Origin: Varroa destructor
Taxonomy: Eukaryota; Arthropoda; Arachnida; Mesostigmata; Varroidae
Assembly: GCF_002443255.2 (NCBI RefSeq)
Contig: NW_019211455.1
Span: 41,600,837-41,664,836, forward strand
Length of the DNA: 64,000 bases
Direction of reading: 5' to 3'
A model generated the notes under the pieces. The model was given only the letters and a program-made list of their open reading frames with translations, searched no databases and was not told the DNA's origin. The position numbers and the translations under genes were made by a program. This document shows, one piece after another, positions 1-10,700 of the stretch (its first letter is position 1; each line of letters begins with the position of its first letter).

Positions 1-296
1 CTTTTGACCATCTTATCTTGTAACTTGAATTAACAACAATCATACCGAACGATAATAATGATCAATATTTTTTTGATATTGAATACCTATCCTTCTGGCG
101 AAATAAGAGCGTTACACAAAAATCTCTGGATAAAAAATGAGGACTGTCGAACGAATGTCAAGGGAACATCTGTCCCAAGTTTTTTTTACAGGTTACTTTT
201 TTATAATAACATTTACGCCCCTTTTGGGTCAGAAATTGGGTGAAGAAACTATTCAAATCTAGACTGTATTTTCGTAGAAGCCGCTCCCGTGGCTTG

Positions 297-364
297 TAGT
301 GCAGTGGCAATACGTCTGCCTATTAAATCTGGGGACACATGAGGGGTAATTCGGAGTTGAAACC
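297..364 (+). repeat. tRNA-like (SINE-type) fragment
   Basis: A box-A-like stretch (tagtgcagtgg, 297-307) is followed about 47 bases later by a box-B-like stretch (gagttgaaacc, 354-364), with a tRNA-like middle part between them. Stems do not close into a cloverleaf, so this is better read as an old tRNA-derived SINE head than as a working tRNA. No tail or target duplication was identified. Confidence 0.4.
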
Positions 365-370
365 GGCTGC

Positions 371-2999
371 TAACATACTCCGTTTCGTGCTACAGGGAGA
401 GCCCTTTAAATTATAAATGTCCAACTAACGCGTAAAACCGAACGTAGAGTTCAAAACAATTATTTTGCATGAGTAGCCCATTGATAGAGGCACTTTAATG
501 TACAAGCAATTGCATATTAGCTCAAGTTGTATAAACTCAGCTAGACGCATACAATTCAACGACGCTTAGTATATTAACGGTCCAATACTCACAAAGTGGG
601 AACGTGCAAAGGCGAATAAATAGAATTTGATAGATTGCATTATTAAATTATACGTTTCTTTATTTAATAATAGATGTTATGCATTACGTATCATTAATGG
701 TATTCGAATCAACGGCCCCAGGCCTTTCGTAGCCAGAGGATGAGTCGTTCAAGTTACTGCTTCGACACCGACATATTATACAGTTGAATTTCATATTGTT
801 GTTAACATAATTAATCTACGGGTATTACTCTTTTCATGTGTACTATACATAAGTATATGTCTGGAACCGTTACCATTCATTTACAGCCTGTACAACAGTA
901 ACTAGACTATTTTAACTAAACCGTTTGCATACAAAATGATTTCGACTGATTTCTTCGCCCTTTTATTTGAGAAGAAAGGTTCTTCAGTTAGAGAATACGA
1001 GCGGCTCCGGTTGTTGCCCTGAGCCAGGCTCCTTGCCTGTGCAAACGGCGTAAGCGCGGTTACTCTGTCGTCAGTGGTTGTTCTGCTCTCCTGTAGAATC
1101 GTAGTGAGAACGTTGAACACATCCGTTAGAACATCCACCTCGGCCAGCGTGAACACAGCCTTGCTTCTGAGCGGAGACTGGCTTAAAGTCGACGAACATC
1201 GTGTGCGGGTCGTGCAGTGTGACTTGAGCTCTCTCGACGTCGGGATCCTGCGCGCCGTTTTTGTAGAGCGTTTTTTCCGGAACACACGCTACTTTGTTGA
1301 GAGAGCGTGTATGTCGTCCAGGTAGCTGTTCAGTACCCTAGTCAGAATGCCGAAAAGCAAATTACGACATGCGTTTTTCTTCGCTATTTCCCGCTATAAC
1401 GATAACCGGTTGGATAGCGCTTTCCTTTAGAGATTACTAACAGAGTAGCATCTTTTTACTGAATTGGAATTTTACCAGTATGAAGCGGTGCTATCTAGCA
1501 CGTTGCCAGAACGACAGTGCATTTTAGATCCTCGTTGCAGACCCTATCTGGACCAACAGCTTTTTTTCTTCTATAGGCTCACAACACTCTGCATATGTTC
1601 CATCACTATAAAGGCTCTTCGAAGGACATCGCGTTGTATTATCCTACTCGGATATACATTCGAGAGCTTACTAAATGAATAAAACAACCTAAAAATTGAC
1701 CCAAACAGGCAAATGGTAGTATTACGCACCAAATGTTTATTTAGCTTCAACTATGCAAGTTCATTCAAACGGCATTAGGTTATACATTCCGCTAGCCTGT
1801 AAATTTTATAACATATATTCCATAGTAATAATAATTATTTTGGTTGTGGTGATGGAGACCATTATGATGCATGCTTGCACGTGAAGAATAAACTAACACA
1901 CTGACTTCACTAAAAGCGTTTACTTTACAATTCAGTTATCACAAAAGTTTGTTTTTAGTTAAGAGTCTCGCAACCTTTCAATGACAATACACTAAACTGA
2001 GCCGTTCGTAACATTCACATGTCTTAAGCAAGGCACTCGAATATCGACAAATTAATTCTATGGATGATATCGAATTTTTTTTATGGGGCAGCGTTTGTCA
2101 CGGGATTCGTGCAGCGTTTAGGTTCTGAACACCTGAAGGATTCATGAATTCAGTCCAGGCACATAGCGCCCGCGTGCATTTAGTTAGCCAATTATATTAG
2201 TAAGAATGAGGCGGGCCGATTTCACTTATTTGTTGAGCTCTTTTCCTCTCGGCGTCGTTTAACGGCGTAACTGGACTCGACGATTGACTCATCTTCTTCG
2301 GCAATAGGTGGGTAAACACGAATTTACTAGAAGGACTGTACTGAACACCATCGAAAAGCGTGTTTTTTCACATTTTTATTCAATCAGCTGTTTAGGGTAT
2401 GTCAGCGTCCCGCTGAAAAAAATAACGAGAAGATTTTAAAAGCGCTTCAATATACAAATAAGTACCTGCATTCATAATGAAACTCCCTCATTCGAAGCTG
2501 TGGTTAGCTAAGCACATGGTAGCACCGCCCTCGTGACGGCGTAGCAGAAACCTGTTTGCCTACTAAACGTAAAGATGCACGAGGTGGTTTAGAGCGAAAC
2601 CGGGCGTGAGTCTATTTTGTTTCGTGACAGAAGGAACGATCCGTTTAATGCAAGGCTTAGCTAAGGCAGTAGGGGCATAAAACTAGAAACATTTAATTGA
2701 ATCTGACCTGGTTGTATGGGGCCTCTAACACTATTACGTAATTATTACGTCTGAACTGAATAATGAATAAGCGCGTTGTCTATCAATTTTTCTGCCATTT
2801 CTACCAGCAGGGGTTAAATGTTTATCCAACGGCTAAAAACTTACCAACTCAATGATCGTCGTGTCACGAGTTGCTAGAGTTTACATATTGAGACCGTTGC
2901 GAGAAAAGGGTCTTTTAAACCTATTTCCTAATGAATTATCTATTTCATTATTTACTTTCATTAAACTTTGTTAAATCGCAAATCGCTTCAAGCGGTTCA
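371..2999. other. Intergenic, mostly featureless
   Basis: AT-rich sequence with no ORF resembling a known protein. The only compositional departure is the GC-richer patch at 940-1325, listed separately. Confidence 0.5.
902..1285 (-). other. GC-rich patch with an open frame; possible exon remnant
   Basis: The minus strand is open for about 127 codons through a patch clearly richer in G+C than its surroundings. There is no ATG at the upstream end, where a stop lies two codons before the first GTG. The middle of the translation (TLAEVDVLTDVFNVLTTILQ) looks like an amphipathic helix, and the rest is Ser/Thr/Arg-rich. An overlapping minus frame is also open over the 5' half and Cys-rich. I do not recognise either. 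It could be an internal exon of a gene running out of the window, a decayed exon, or chance. Confidence 0.2.
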
Positions 3000-3000
3000 C

Positions 3001-3066
3001 AGTTGATAGTTTTCCTGAAAAAAGCGCTTTTTTCTAACTTATTTTGAGTTAAATTAACCCTTTCCT
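3001..3066 (+). repeat. Left copy of direct duplication flanking the telomeric array
   Basis: This 66-bp segment begins agttgatagttttcctg and ends with ctttcct. It recurs at 3196-3262 with three differences (one extra T in a T-run, one T to A, one C to T). The telomeric repeats lie exactly between the two copies. Confidence 0.9.
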
Positions 3067-3195
3067 AACTTAACTTAACCTAACCTAACCTAACCTAACC
3101 TAACCTAACCTAACCTAACCTAACCTAACTTAACCTAACCTAACTTAACCTAACCTAACCTAACTTAACCTAACCTAACTTAACCTAACCTAACC
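3067..3195 (+). repeat. Interstitial telomeric repeat (CCTAA/TTAGG)n
   Basis: About 26 pentanucleotide units of CCTAA, with interspersed CTTAA variants, fill this interval. TTAGG is the ancestral arthropod telomere repeat. Unique DNA lies on both sides, so this is an interstitial array rather than a chromosome end. The variant units show that it has been diverging since insertion. Confidence 0.93.
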
Positions 3196-3262
3196 AGTTG
3201 ATAGTTTTCCTGAAAAAAGCGCTTTTTTTCTAACTTATTATGAGTTAAATTAACTCTTTCCT
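3196..3262 (+). repeat. Right copy of direct duplication flanking the telomeric array
   Basis: This 67-bp segment is a near-identical direct repeat of 3001-3066 and starts at the base after the last telomeric unit. Confidence 0.9.
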
Positions 3263-5884
3263 CAATGAGTAGTTCTATAGATCACATGACCATATCTTTA
3301 AATTATTTTGACAAAAGAACGGCTAGAGATTAATGGCGTGTACACTTTATAAATGTTGTTTTAAAAGCGTTTCTCGGTACCACCATAGCAACACCTAAAA
3401 GACTCTTCCGTATAGTATCTTAGAAAAAAAGATGGACACGCCTTATCAATGTTTGCATTGAGAGCTGAAATGGGTCCAAACAGACTAAGAGTCTTGCTTT
3501 TGCGACGTTGTTCTTCAGAAAAAGACAAAGTAGACGCATATAACTCAAATGGAAAGAAAGCGGGAACACTTTAGTAACTTTTTCGTAATTACATCAACAG
3601 ATAGTTTTTTGAAACCGACCGATTACCCTAAAATGTGTTACTAATTGGAACGATCATGTTTCCTGGGCAAAAGTAGGAACCGAGTTTGAACAATGACCTG
3701 ACATAGAGCCTCAAACATTAGCAGTTAAGTTGGGAGGGCGGTTTCAGCATTAAAAAAAATCGATTTTTTCTTTTTTCTTATTTATATATCTTTCGAAAAC
3801 GCTCTTTTTTCTCATATCAACTTGCTGTTGCGATATTGTGTTGCGAGAGCAATTTTGACCTGAAAGATACCTTCAAACATACATGTTCCATGTGAAAAAT
3901 ATGCGTCTTCGACACCTTTTAACACAAAACATCGGCGAAAACCTGAATCGTTTTTTGTGTGCGGTAACGATGATATCGTGAAAAAAACTGTTTAAGAGTG
4001 TTTTTTTAGGTTTGAAAACAGTGTCCAGGACCTAAAGGATGCAGCTGCTATGGTCGATCGTTCGAGTTTAATAGCCACGATCTGAAGGCACTTTTGAAGG
4101 AAGACACCCGACAAACAACAGTTGGCCGAAAAAATAAGCTGTAGCCACATGACCGTCGTTAGCCGCCTTAAATTCTTTTTATACAGGATTTATGCAGAAG
4201 CTTGATGTTTAGATATCTTTTGAACCTTCTCAGTCTGACAAGAAATTACAAGTCAACGTTGTAGCTTAACACCTCGTTTAGTGTCAAGCGTCACACAACC
4301 GTAAAAGCCAATTATCGCACATAATCGTTACCGATAATGAGAGGTAGTGTTTGTACATAATCATGAATCAGAGATTGGAGTGGATGATTCCAGAAACGAA
4401 AGCATGGTTTTACGCTCCGACCAGATCTTCATTAAAAAGAAAATGCTCTGCGTCTTTTAAAACTCCCTCCCTACCTAACTCTTTAAGAACTGTTTCTTAC
4501 GAATTGAACAATTGATCCCAACGTGTACTATGCTTAATTACCAGACTAAGAGAAAAAAACAACAAATGAGGTCAGGTATTTGGCACTTTCGACACAGATC
4601 GACAACCCGCCTAATTTGAAAACTTCACCAATACGAAACCTTCTGGCGAAATTGCATAGTTCATGCAGTAGAATGATGGGGAAACATCATACAGAATGAC
4701 GGGATATCCACTGTCACAGAAATAAAAACATGTGTTCTTTTCAATAGAAAATCGTGAGACAATACCAGCTGAAAACATTTTTAAAATTACTTATACACGT
4801 CGAAGCGGAGATGTTACGTCATAAAATGACATGCTTTTTACAACTGTATTACGCGTAAGAATGAACGCAGAACATGGCCATAGTTCAAAAAAAGCTAATC
4901 ATGTCAGGTTGGCTTTCGAGTAGACAGACATCGTATTTCTAATAACGATATATTATTAGTGTTAGAAACTTTGGGTGTAATTTTGCTTCATGCATTCGGA
5001 GTTCACCGGCGCTAAGACTATGACACAAACCTAGAAATAGGTACAGATTTCTTTTTTTTTTTAAGATTTCTCTGAGCCTGCTGCATTATACTATTCGATG
5101 CACTGCATTAACTATAATTCCAGAAAAAGCAAAATCTCATTGATCTAAGAAACTGCCTTTCTTTGTTAACATACGATGATGCTATCATCGTATGTTAAAA
5201 AAGTACGATGATTTCATGAAAGTAAAAGCACGCAGGTTGACTTTTAGTAACGCAGGTCATTTAATTCAATTTTAAATGATATTAATAGTCCTGATAGAGA
5301 ATAATTGTAATATTTTCAAAAGTTTAATAACATGTTACTAAATTAATACACGCTCGTCGTGTTAATGTTTGCCCAGAAGTCATATTTTATACGTTTACCC
5401 GCACTGCTTAAGATAGTCACGTCCAACTAATTACCTATCCACATGCATAACTCAGTAAAACAACCAGTTAATCTGCTCATTATTGTTTCAAAGAAAAATC
5501 ACTTCCACACTCCAACTCCTTCTGCTAATCCAGATTATCTTGAGATTTCCAGAAGACCCCATTGAATGTGTATGGCAAGGGAAATACACTGAAATAACAA
5601 CACCATACATTTCTCCCTATATATACCTACTCTCACTGAACACATGCTACAGTATGTGTCCACCGTGCTCAACAAATTAATATATGGAGCAATTCGGTGC
5701 CCTAATTGAACAGTTTAGCTAAGCACAAGGCACAGGAAGATGAACAAAAGAGTTGTGGAGCGAGCTCTCCTGAATTCATACAAATTTTCTCCCATTCATA
5801 GCGTAATTTTGACAGGAAAAATCCACTGATACTTAGAAGCGGTTGCATACAACAACCGGCTTAAATACGAGCGTGAACCTGTGC
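3263..5884. other. Intergenic, no gene seen
   Basis: AT-rich, with homopolymer A/T runs and no coding frame of note. It contains a perfect hairpin at 5166-5198. Confidence 0.5.
5166..5198. repeat. Perfect inverted repeat, 15-bp arms, 3-nt loop
   Basis: The left arm ttaacatacgatgat (5166-5180) and its exact reverse complement (5184-5198) are separated by gct. It lies in intergenic DNA with no coding neighbour for about 700 bp. Confidence 0.95.
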
Positions 5885-6408
5885 CTAGGCCGCAGTGGGT
5901 TTATGGTTCTTATGCATTTGCGGTTCGATATTATACACAAGGAAAAGTAGTTTGTCTATGATATTTTCCTTGTTCTTCGCAACAAGCTGGTTGACCTCAA
6001 GGATCTGACGTTGAGTATCTGCTTCAATGCGCTTCTGGACGTCGTCCCGAGATCCCATGTGCGAGGCTTCGTACGCCTAGAGAGAGTCACAATTTATGAA
6101 GCGAACAAACACGCAGAAGTTGAATGTGGCATATATATATATATATATATTTAATGGAAAACCTAGGAACCGTCGCTTGAGAGGCTAACGTCATTGTGAC
6201 GCCTTTTAGGGGCACTTAATCCAAAAGTTCCTATCGCTTTGTTTACCTACCTTAAATTCCTTATCCTTTTTGGAGCGGAATTTCTCAATATCACTCTGAG
6301 CCTCATCCTTAGCTTGTTTCAAACGATGTGCTTTACGCTTACGCGCCTCCGTAACCTGAAATGAAGAAGGACTTGTTAGAAATTTAGAGAGTGAGAAATA
6401 GAGACACC

Positions 6409-6453
<45 letters not shown>

Positions 6454-7165
6454 GGAGGGAGAGAGAGGGGAGAAAGGAAGCGAAAAACGTAATCATAGAT
6501 GGAAAAGCAGAAAGCAACAGGAAGGAGAAGCAACTATTATATTTAAATTTTATGAATGTAGCAAATAAAGGATGCGTGCAAGTCAGGCGGTGTCAACCCA
6601 ACAAATGCATATAATTTTTTTGCTAATTCAAGTGGACGTTTGATTCGTTCAAACCAATAGATTGACCGTACGACCACCGGTAAAAACTCTTGACCATTTT
6701 TTGAGTAGATAATTCCTAGCCTAAATATATATAGCAAACAAGATGCAATGAGAATAAAAAGCATGGCGTAAGCTGTCTCGAATCAACTCAAACAAGCGTT
6801 AATGAATACCAAATATTTCCGTTATGAACTAACGGATGCATGTTCATTCGCCAGAGACTACCAAGAACTTTGGTATTAGCCACCACTAAAATATATAGTA
6901 CCATTACAATACACCTTTAGTAATCCTTCGTAGCGTATGTGGATCCCATACGATGTGCGCCTTTACGCTTCTCGAATATATATCACTTAGGAAACTTACT
7001 TTAGTCATCCGGCACTTTTTGCAGTTGTCCAGCGGACTGATATTTTCAGCAAAATAGACACAATCCGTTACTTTCTATTTGATCCGTAGCAAATCTACTT
7101 GCCTTATCAGATGCACGTCGCTCGGCTGCGAGCAACTGCTGAACTCCCTGTGACTGCTGGTTCAT
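5885..7165 (-). CDS. ATP6V1G: V-type proton ATPase subunit G (3 exons, complete)
   Basis: Subunit G of the V1 sector of the vacuolar H+-ATPase, a peripheral-stalk component that pairs with subunit E and links V1 to V0. Coding exons on the minus strand are 7165-7103 (21 codons), 6355-6251 (35) and 6076-5885 (63 plus TAG), all phase 0, giving 119 aa; the family is usually about 118 aa. The N terminus [20 protein letters not shown] is the conserved family start. Exon 2 carries the hallmark basic helix ([20 protein letters not shown]), and exon 3 ends the long charged helix followed by [16 protein letters not shown]. There is no signal peptide or membrane segment, as expected for a cytosolic stalk protein. 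Intron 1 uses a GC donor (AAG|GCAAGT). Introns carry (TA)n and (GA)n tracts. The gene is head-to-head with TDP2. Confidence 0.95.
6131..6150. repeat. (AT)10 microsatellite in ATP6V1G intron 2
   Basis: Pure AT dinucleotide run between exons 2 and 3 of the subunit G gene. Confidence 0.95.
6409..6471. repeat. (TA)n(GA)n compound microsatellite in ATP6V1G intron 1
   Basis: A TA run passes directly into a GA/GGGA-rich run, about 50 bases upstream of exon 2 on the minus strand. On the sense strand this reads as a CT-rich tract followed by TA. Confidence 0.9.
7101..7102 (-). other. GC 5' splice donor of ATP6V1G intron 1
   Basis: The sense strand reads GATAAG|GCAAGTAG. Only the GC donor keeps phase 0 with exon 2 (acceptor TTTCAG before base 6355) and yields the family sequence across the junction. 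The GT five bases downstream would shift the frame. The surrounding match to AAG|GCAAGT is typical of GC-AG introns. Confidence 0.88.
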
Positions 7166-7722
7166 TATGTCACTTCAGTTTCCGTATGGTGGACACGATC
7201 GTTTCAGAAGTACTCGAGTAGACCTTCTCTTCACGGGTACGTCAAGCACCAAGTTCACGATGGTAACTGACCACACTTACGAACACACGGAGTCTACTAG
7301 AATTGACCAATCAACCTTACGCGCAGTGGGCAATACCACCTCTGGATCACGGGACTCTGTTCTAATGGTCAGCTGACCAGTGACAGAAAGGCCGCCGAAA
7401 CGGCGAAGGGGCTGCTCACATTTCTGCCGGAAAAAAGAAACAAACCGGCTATTTTTTGTTAGAAGCCGAATCAATGCCTCGTGAATGACTCATTTTGATT
7501 GACGTCTACGAGAGGAGTTTCCTCGTTATTTTGTATTGAGATTTGAAGTCGGGTTTCAAAGCATGATCGCCGGGTGTTTGAAAAACGAAACCAGCTAATT
7601 GGCGCCAAACTCAAAACTTTCCAGCCCTCGTTCGATCGACAGGTGGACGGTTGATTGACACGATAAAAACAGATCTCGGGAACATTGTCGAAACTGCTGT
7701 GTGAAATCTGATTTCTGGAACA
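7166..7722. promoter_or_regulatory. Shared divergent promoter, ATP6V1G / TDP2
   Basis: 557 bp separate the start codons of two intact, divergently transcribed genes, so both core promoters and 5' UTRs must lie here unless there are upstream non-coding exons. No TATA box is evident. A CCAAT on the plus strand lies at 7307-7311. A self-complementary TTGGCGCCAA (7599-7608), resembling an E2F-type site and overlapping an inverted CCAAT (ATTGG, 7598-7602), lies about 115 bp before the TDP2 start. Motif assignments are inference. Confidence 0.55.
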
Positions 7723-10700
7723 ATGTCTAATGTGAAACGTAACCAAAACAATTCGGAAATTGATGACACTGACATCGTGGTACTTTCGTCCGACGATGAA
7801 GCTTCTGTACGACCTTCCCCGTCTGATGAGTACGTTGTCTCACTGACTGACCTCTATTCGTAGAAAATAACCAGCCAGACTCGGCCTGTATGCGACGGAG
7901 TTCACAGATATGCTTGTGTGGAAAAAATTTACAGGGTAACCGAAAATGATTGTTCCGCACTCGAGATTCGTACAGTGCAAAGTGAATATGGCCATAATAG
8001 AATTCTCACGCCGTTCATGTTGATCACAGTGATTAGCGTTAAGCAAAGCAGCTAACAACGCCTCCGTCTGCGACAAGACCGAGCGTATTTATATATATAA
8101 GAAAAAGCAAAATTTGTATATGCATGCAAACACATTATTAGTAGACAGTATTTATTATGCAGGAAGGTTTTTTGTTGGTGATGGTGCAGTTGAATAATGT
8201 ACCCGTAAAAGAAATGCTGGTTCTCTGTGTATCAGTCATGCAGTTATTTACGTCTCCTAGCTAGAATAGTTAAAAGAAAATCAAGTTTCTTATGGGGCTT
8301 TGCAAGACAATTATACAATAATTGAACCATCAATACTAGTAATCCAATTAAAAGTGGCGGTCAGTTTTATAATTAGATATATAAAAGCTATGGACACATC
8401 CAATCAATATCCATGACAATAATATCTAATTTTGTCCACTAAAACGATGAGCTTATTAGATATCCAGCTTTTTCTTTTGCTTGAAACCTACAGGCACTAA
8501 AAGTCAATACAAAGTGGTGTAATAACATTGAAATCACTTTGTGACACTCCAATGCAAGCAACCGCTTCCACTTGTCTTCAGGCACTTGTCTTGCATAGGC
8601 AGATTCTTCGCTTGATATATTGACATTTAGCCTGGGCTCTATTTTCTATATGCGGAAATCAATAACTGCTAAGTAATGGTGTTGACGAACCGATTTCTTA
8701 TATCTGCCCTGCACGGAACTAATGAAACATTTTATCAGCGAAGATATTCAGTATCGTTAAACGTGATCCGGGATGCTAAATCGTGATATATGATTATGAG
8801 GCATAATGCCAATTTGACATTAGAGAACGAACTCGGAATGTAGTTTAATATTTGACATGATGTAATATGGTAGGACTAGCGGAACACGATAAAGTGGGAC
8901 ACAATAGAATTCAGGAAAACGACTACACTACCATTATGGCTCGTCGGCAGAGATATTAACGGAAATTATATCAATTGTTGTTTTTAAACTTGTGGTAGAA
9001 ACTATATTACGCTTTTTCGAAACGAGGTGTTTGCTAAAGTCGGCTAAGCGGCGCACGTTTAACTTTGATATCGTAGGTAATTCAACGCGAACTTCATCGG
9101 TAGTCCAATCATATGCTAAATCTTTAGTGTCATCAGAGATTTATTTCGTTGGCCGTGCCTGGGTGCTCTAAATTGTGTAAAACTAGAGTGCGCATGTATG
9201 TTGACACATGATTATTATTATTGTTGTTATTATGAAAGTCAAGCAGATTGAAAGTGATTTAAGAAGTGGACATTTATTCCAACTGAATATGAAGGCTACA
9301 AGCTGGTTATTTTGTTTTCATCGGCTACTTCTGTCAGGCCCAAAAGTCTGCTTAGATCTCCCCCTGTTCACCGAGAAACTCGCGTTAAGTATTGCAATTA
9401 TTTTTAGCGAGCTAATCTGAACTATTTGTTCGTTTCAGAATATTCGAGTGTTTTTATCCGACTTGTTTTGTTTGGTTCAGACAGTCAAATTAAAAAAAAA
9501 AAGGCTTTTTTCCAACAGGCAAAGCATAAGCGTGGATAGTGATACAGAACTGCCCGGCGACTTTCCTCCGGTGGAAGTTTGTGCCGAACGTTGCCGAAAA
9601 TTCGCTGAAGTAACAGATACAAACGAGGCTTTGGCGCAGTTTTACCTGCAGGATCGAAATTGGAATTTGGAAAGATCTATCCAGGAATACTACGAAGATC
9701 TTGCTGAACGAAATCGAGGCGAACCCCCGCCAAAAATCAAATCCGCAGGGTAACATATAGAATAGCTAATAGAAAGATAGTTTGCAAAATTGAATTTTAT
9801 TTGTCCATACTGGTGTTTGGTGCGACGAAATATACGAAGACTATATGCTTATCCACCTAGTTTATTTCATCAACCGTCTTTATACCTGTTGTTGATTTAT
9901 ACTTGTTGATTTAGGAATTGTTTCATGAAATACATTTCGGAGTTTGGACACGATTGTGAGCTGACCTGCAGCTAACTCTCGTACCTGCGGCATTACTTTA
10001 AAAATTGATATTGACTGTCTATTTGCATATTTTCATACACCAAATGATCAAGTTGACAACGCAGAAGCAAAACACTATTAATTCGTCTATCTAGAAGGCA
10101 ATCTTTTTTGTAGGGAAACCTCGACTGCAACTGGCAGTGAAGTCGTTAGACTGTCTAGTAGTGATGATGACGAATCGTATGAGCAGGCTGTAGACCAGAA
10201 AAACGAAGAACTTTCGGACGATCTCATGAAAGTCATTTCGTGGAACATCGACGGACTAGATCCAAAGAATGTTGAACTGCGCACAAACAACGTTTGTTCT
10301 ATCATTAAAAGGTGCGCTTGCACAACTTAAGAACCTTAGATTTTGTCACCATTTGTTTTATATTGAATGGCTTACGTTGAATTTCGGCGGTCCGTTCGCT
10401 GCTTTTTTATTCGAATTTAGTTTAGTTTAGCCGAAGATTTACCGTGTACGCACTACGTGTTTATCTAAAAACTCGATATTTGTAGCTCTAACGATAAGAA
10501 ATACCCCTTTGAAATGTCATTTTCTCGTACTAATGTAAAACGCAGTAAGTCATTTTGGTACAGACGTCATGTGATTTAATGTAAAGCCCCGTTTACTTTA
10601 CCGACCGAAAACAAGAGAGACTTTGCAGCACTTTCCTAAACCTGGCATAAACTGGGATTAACTCCTCTGTGTCACCAAATATCGCATTTTACAGTCCGAT

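Noticed and set aside
3067..3195. True chromosome end (telomere)
   Set aside because: Unique sequence continues on both sides and the array is only about 130 bp with variant units.
7097..7098. Canonical GT donor for V-ATPase G exon 1
   Set aside because: Using it would put exon 2 out of frame and insert residues not seen in the family.
9448..9518. TDP2 starting within the open frame upstream of exon 2
   Set aside because: That frame has no ATG, and a perfect acceptor (tttttccaacag) at 9518 joins in phase to the acidic first exon at 7723-7829.
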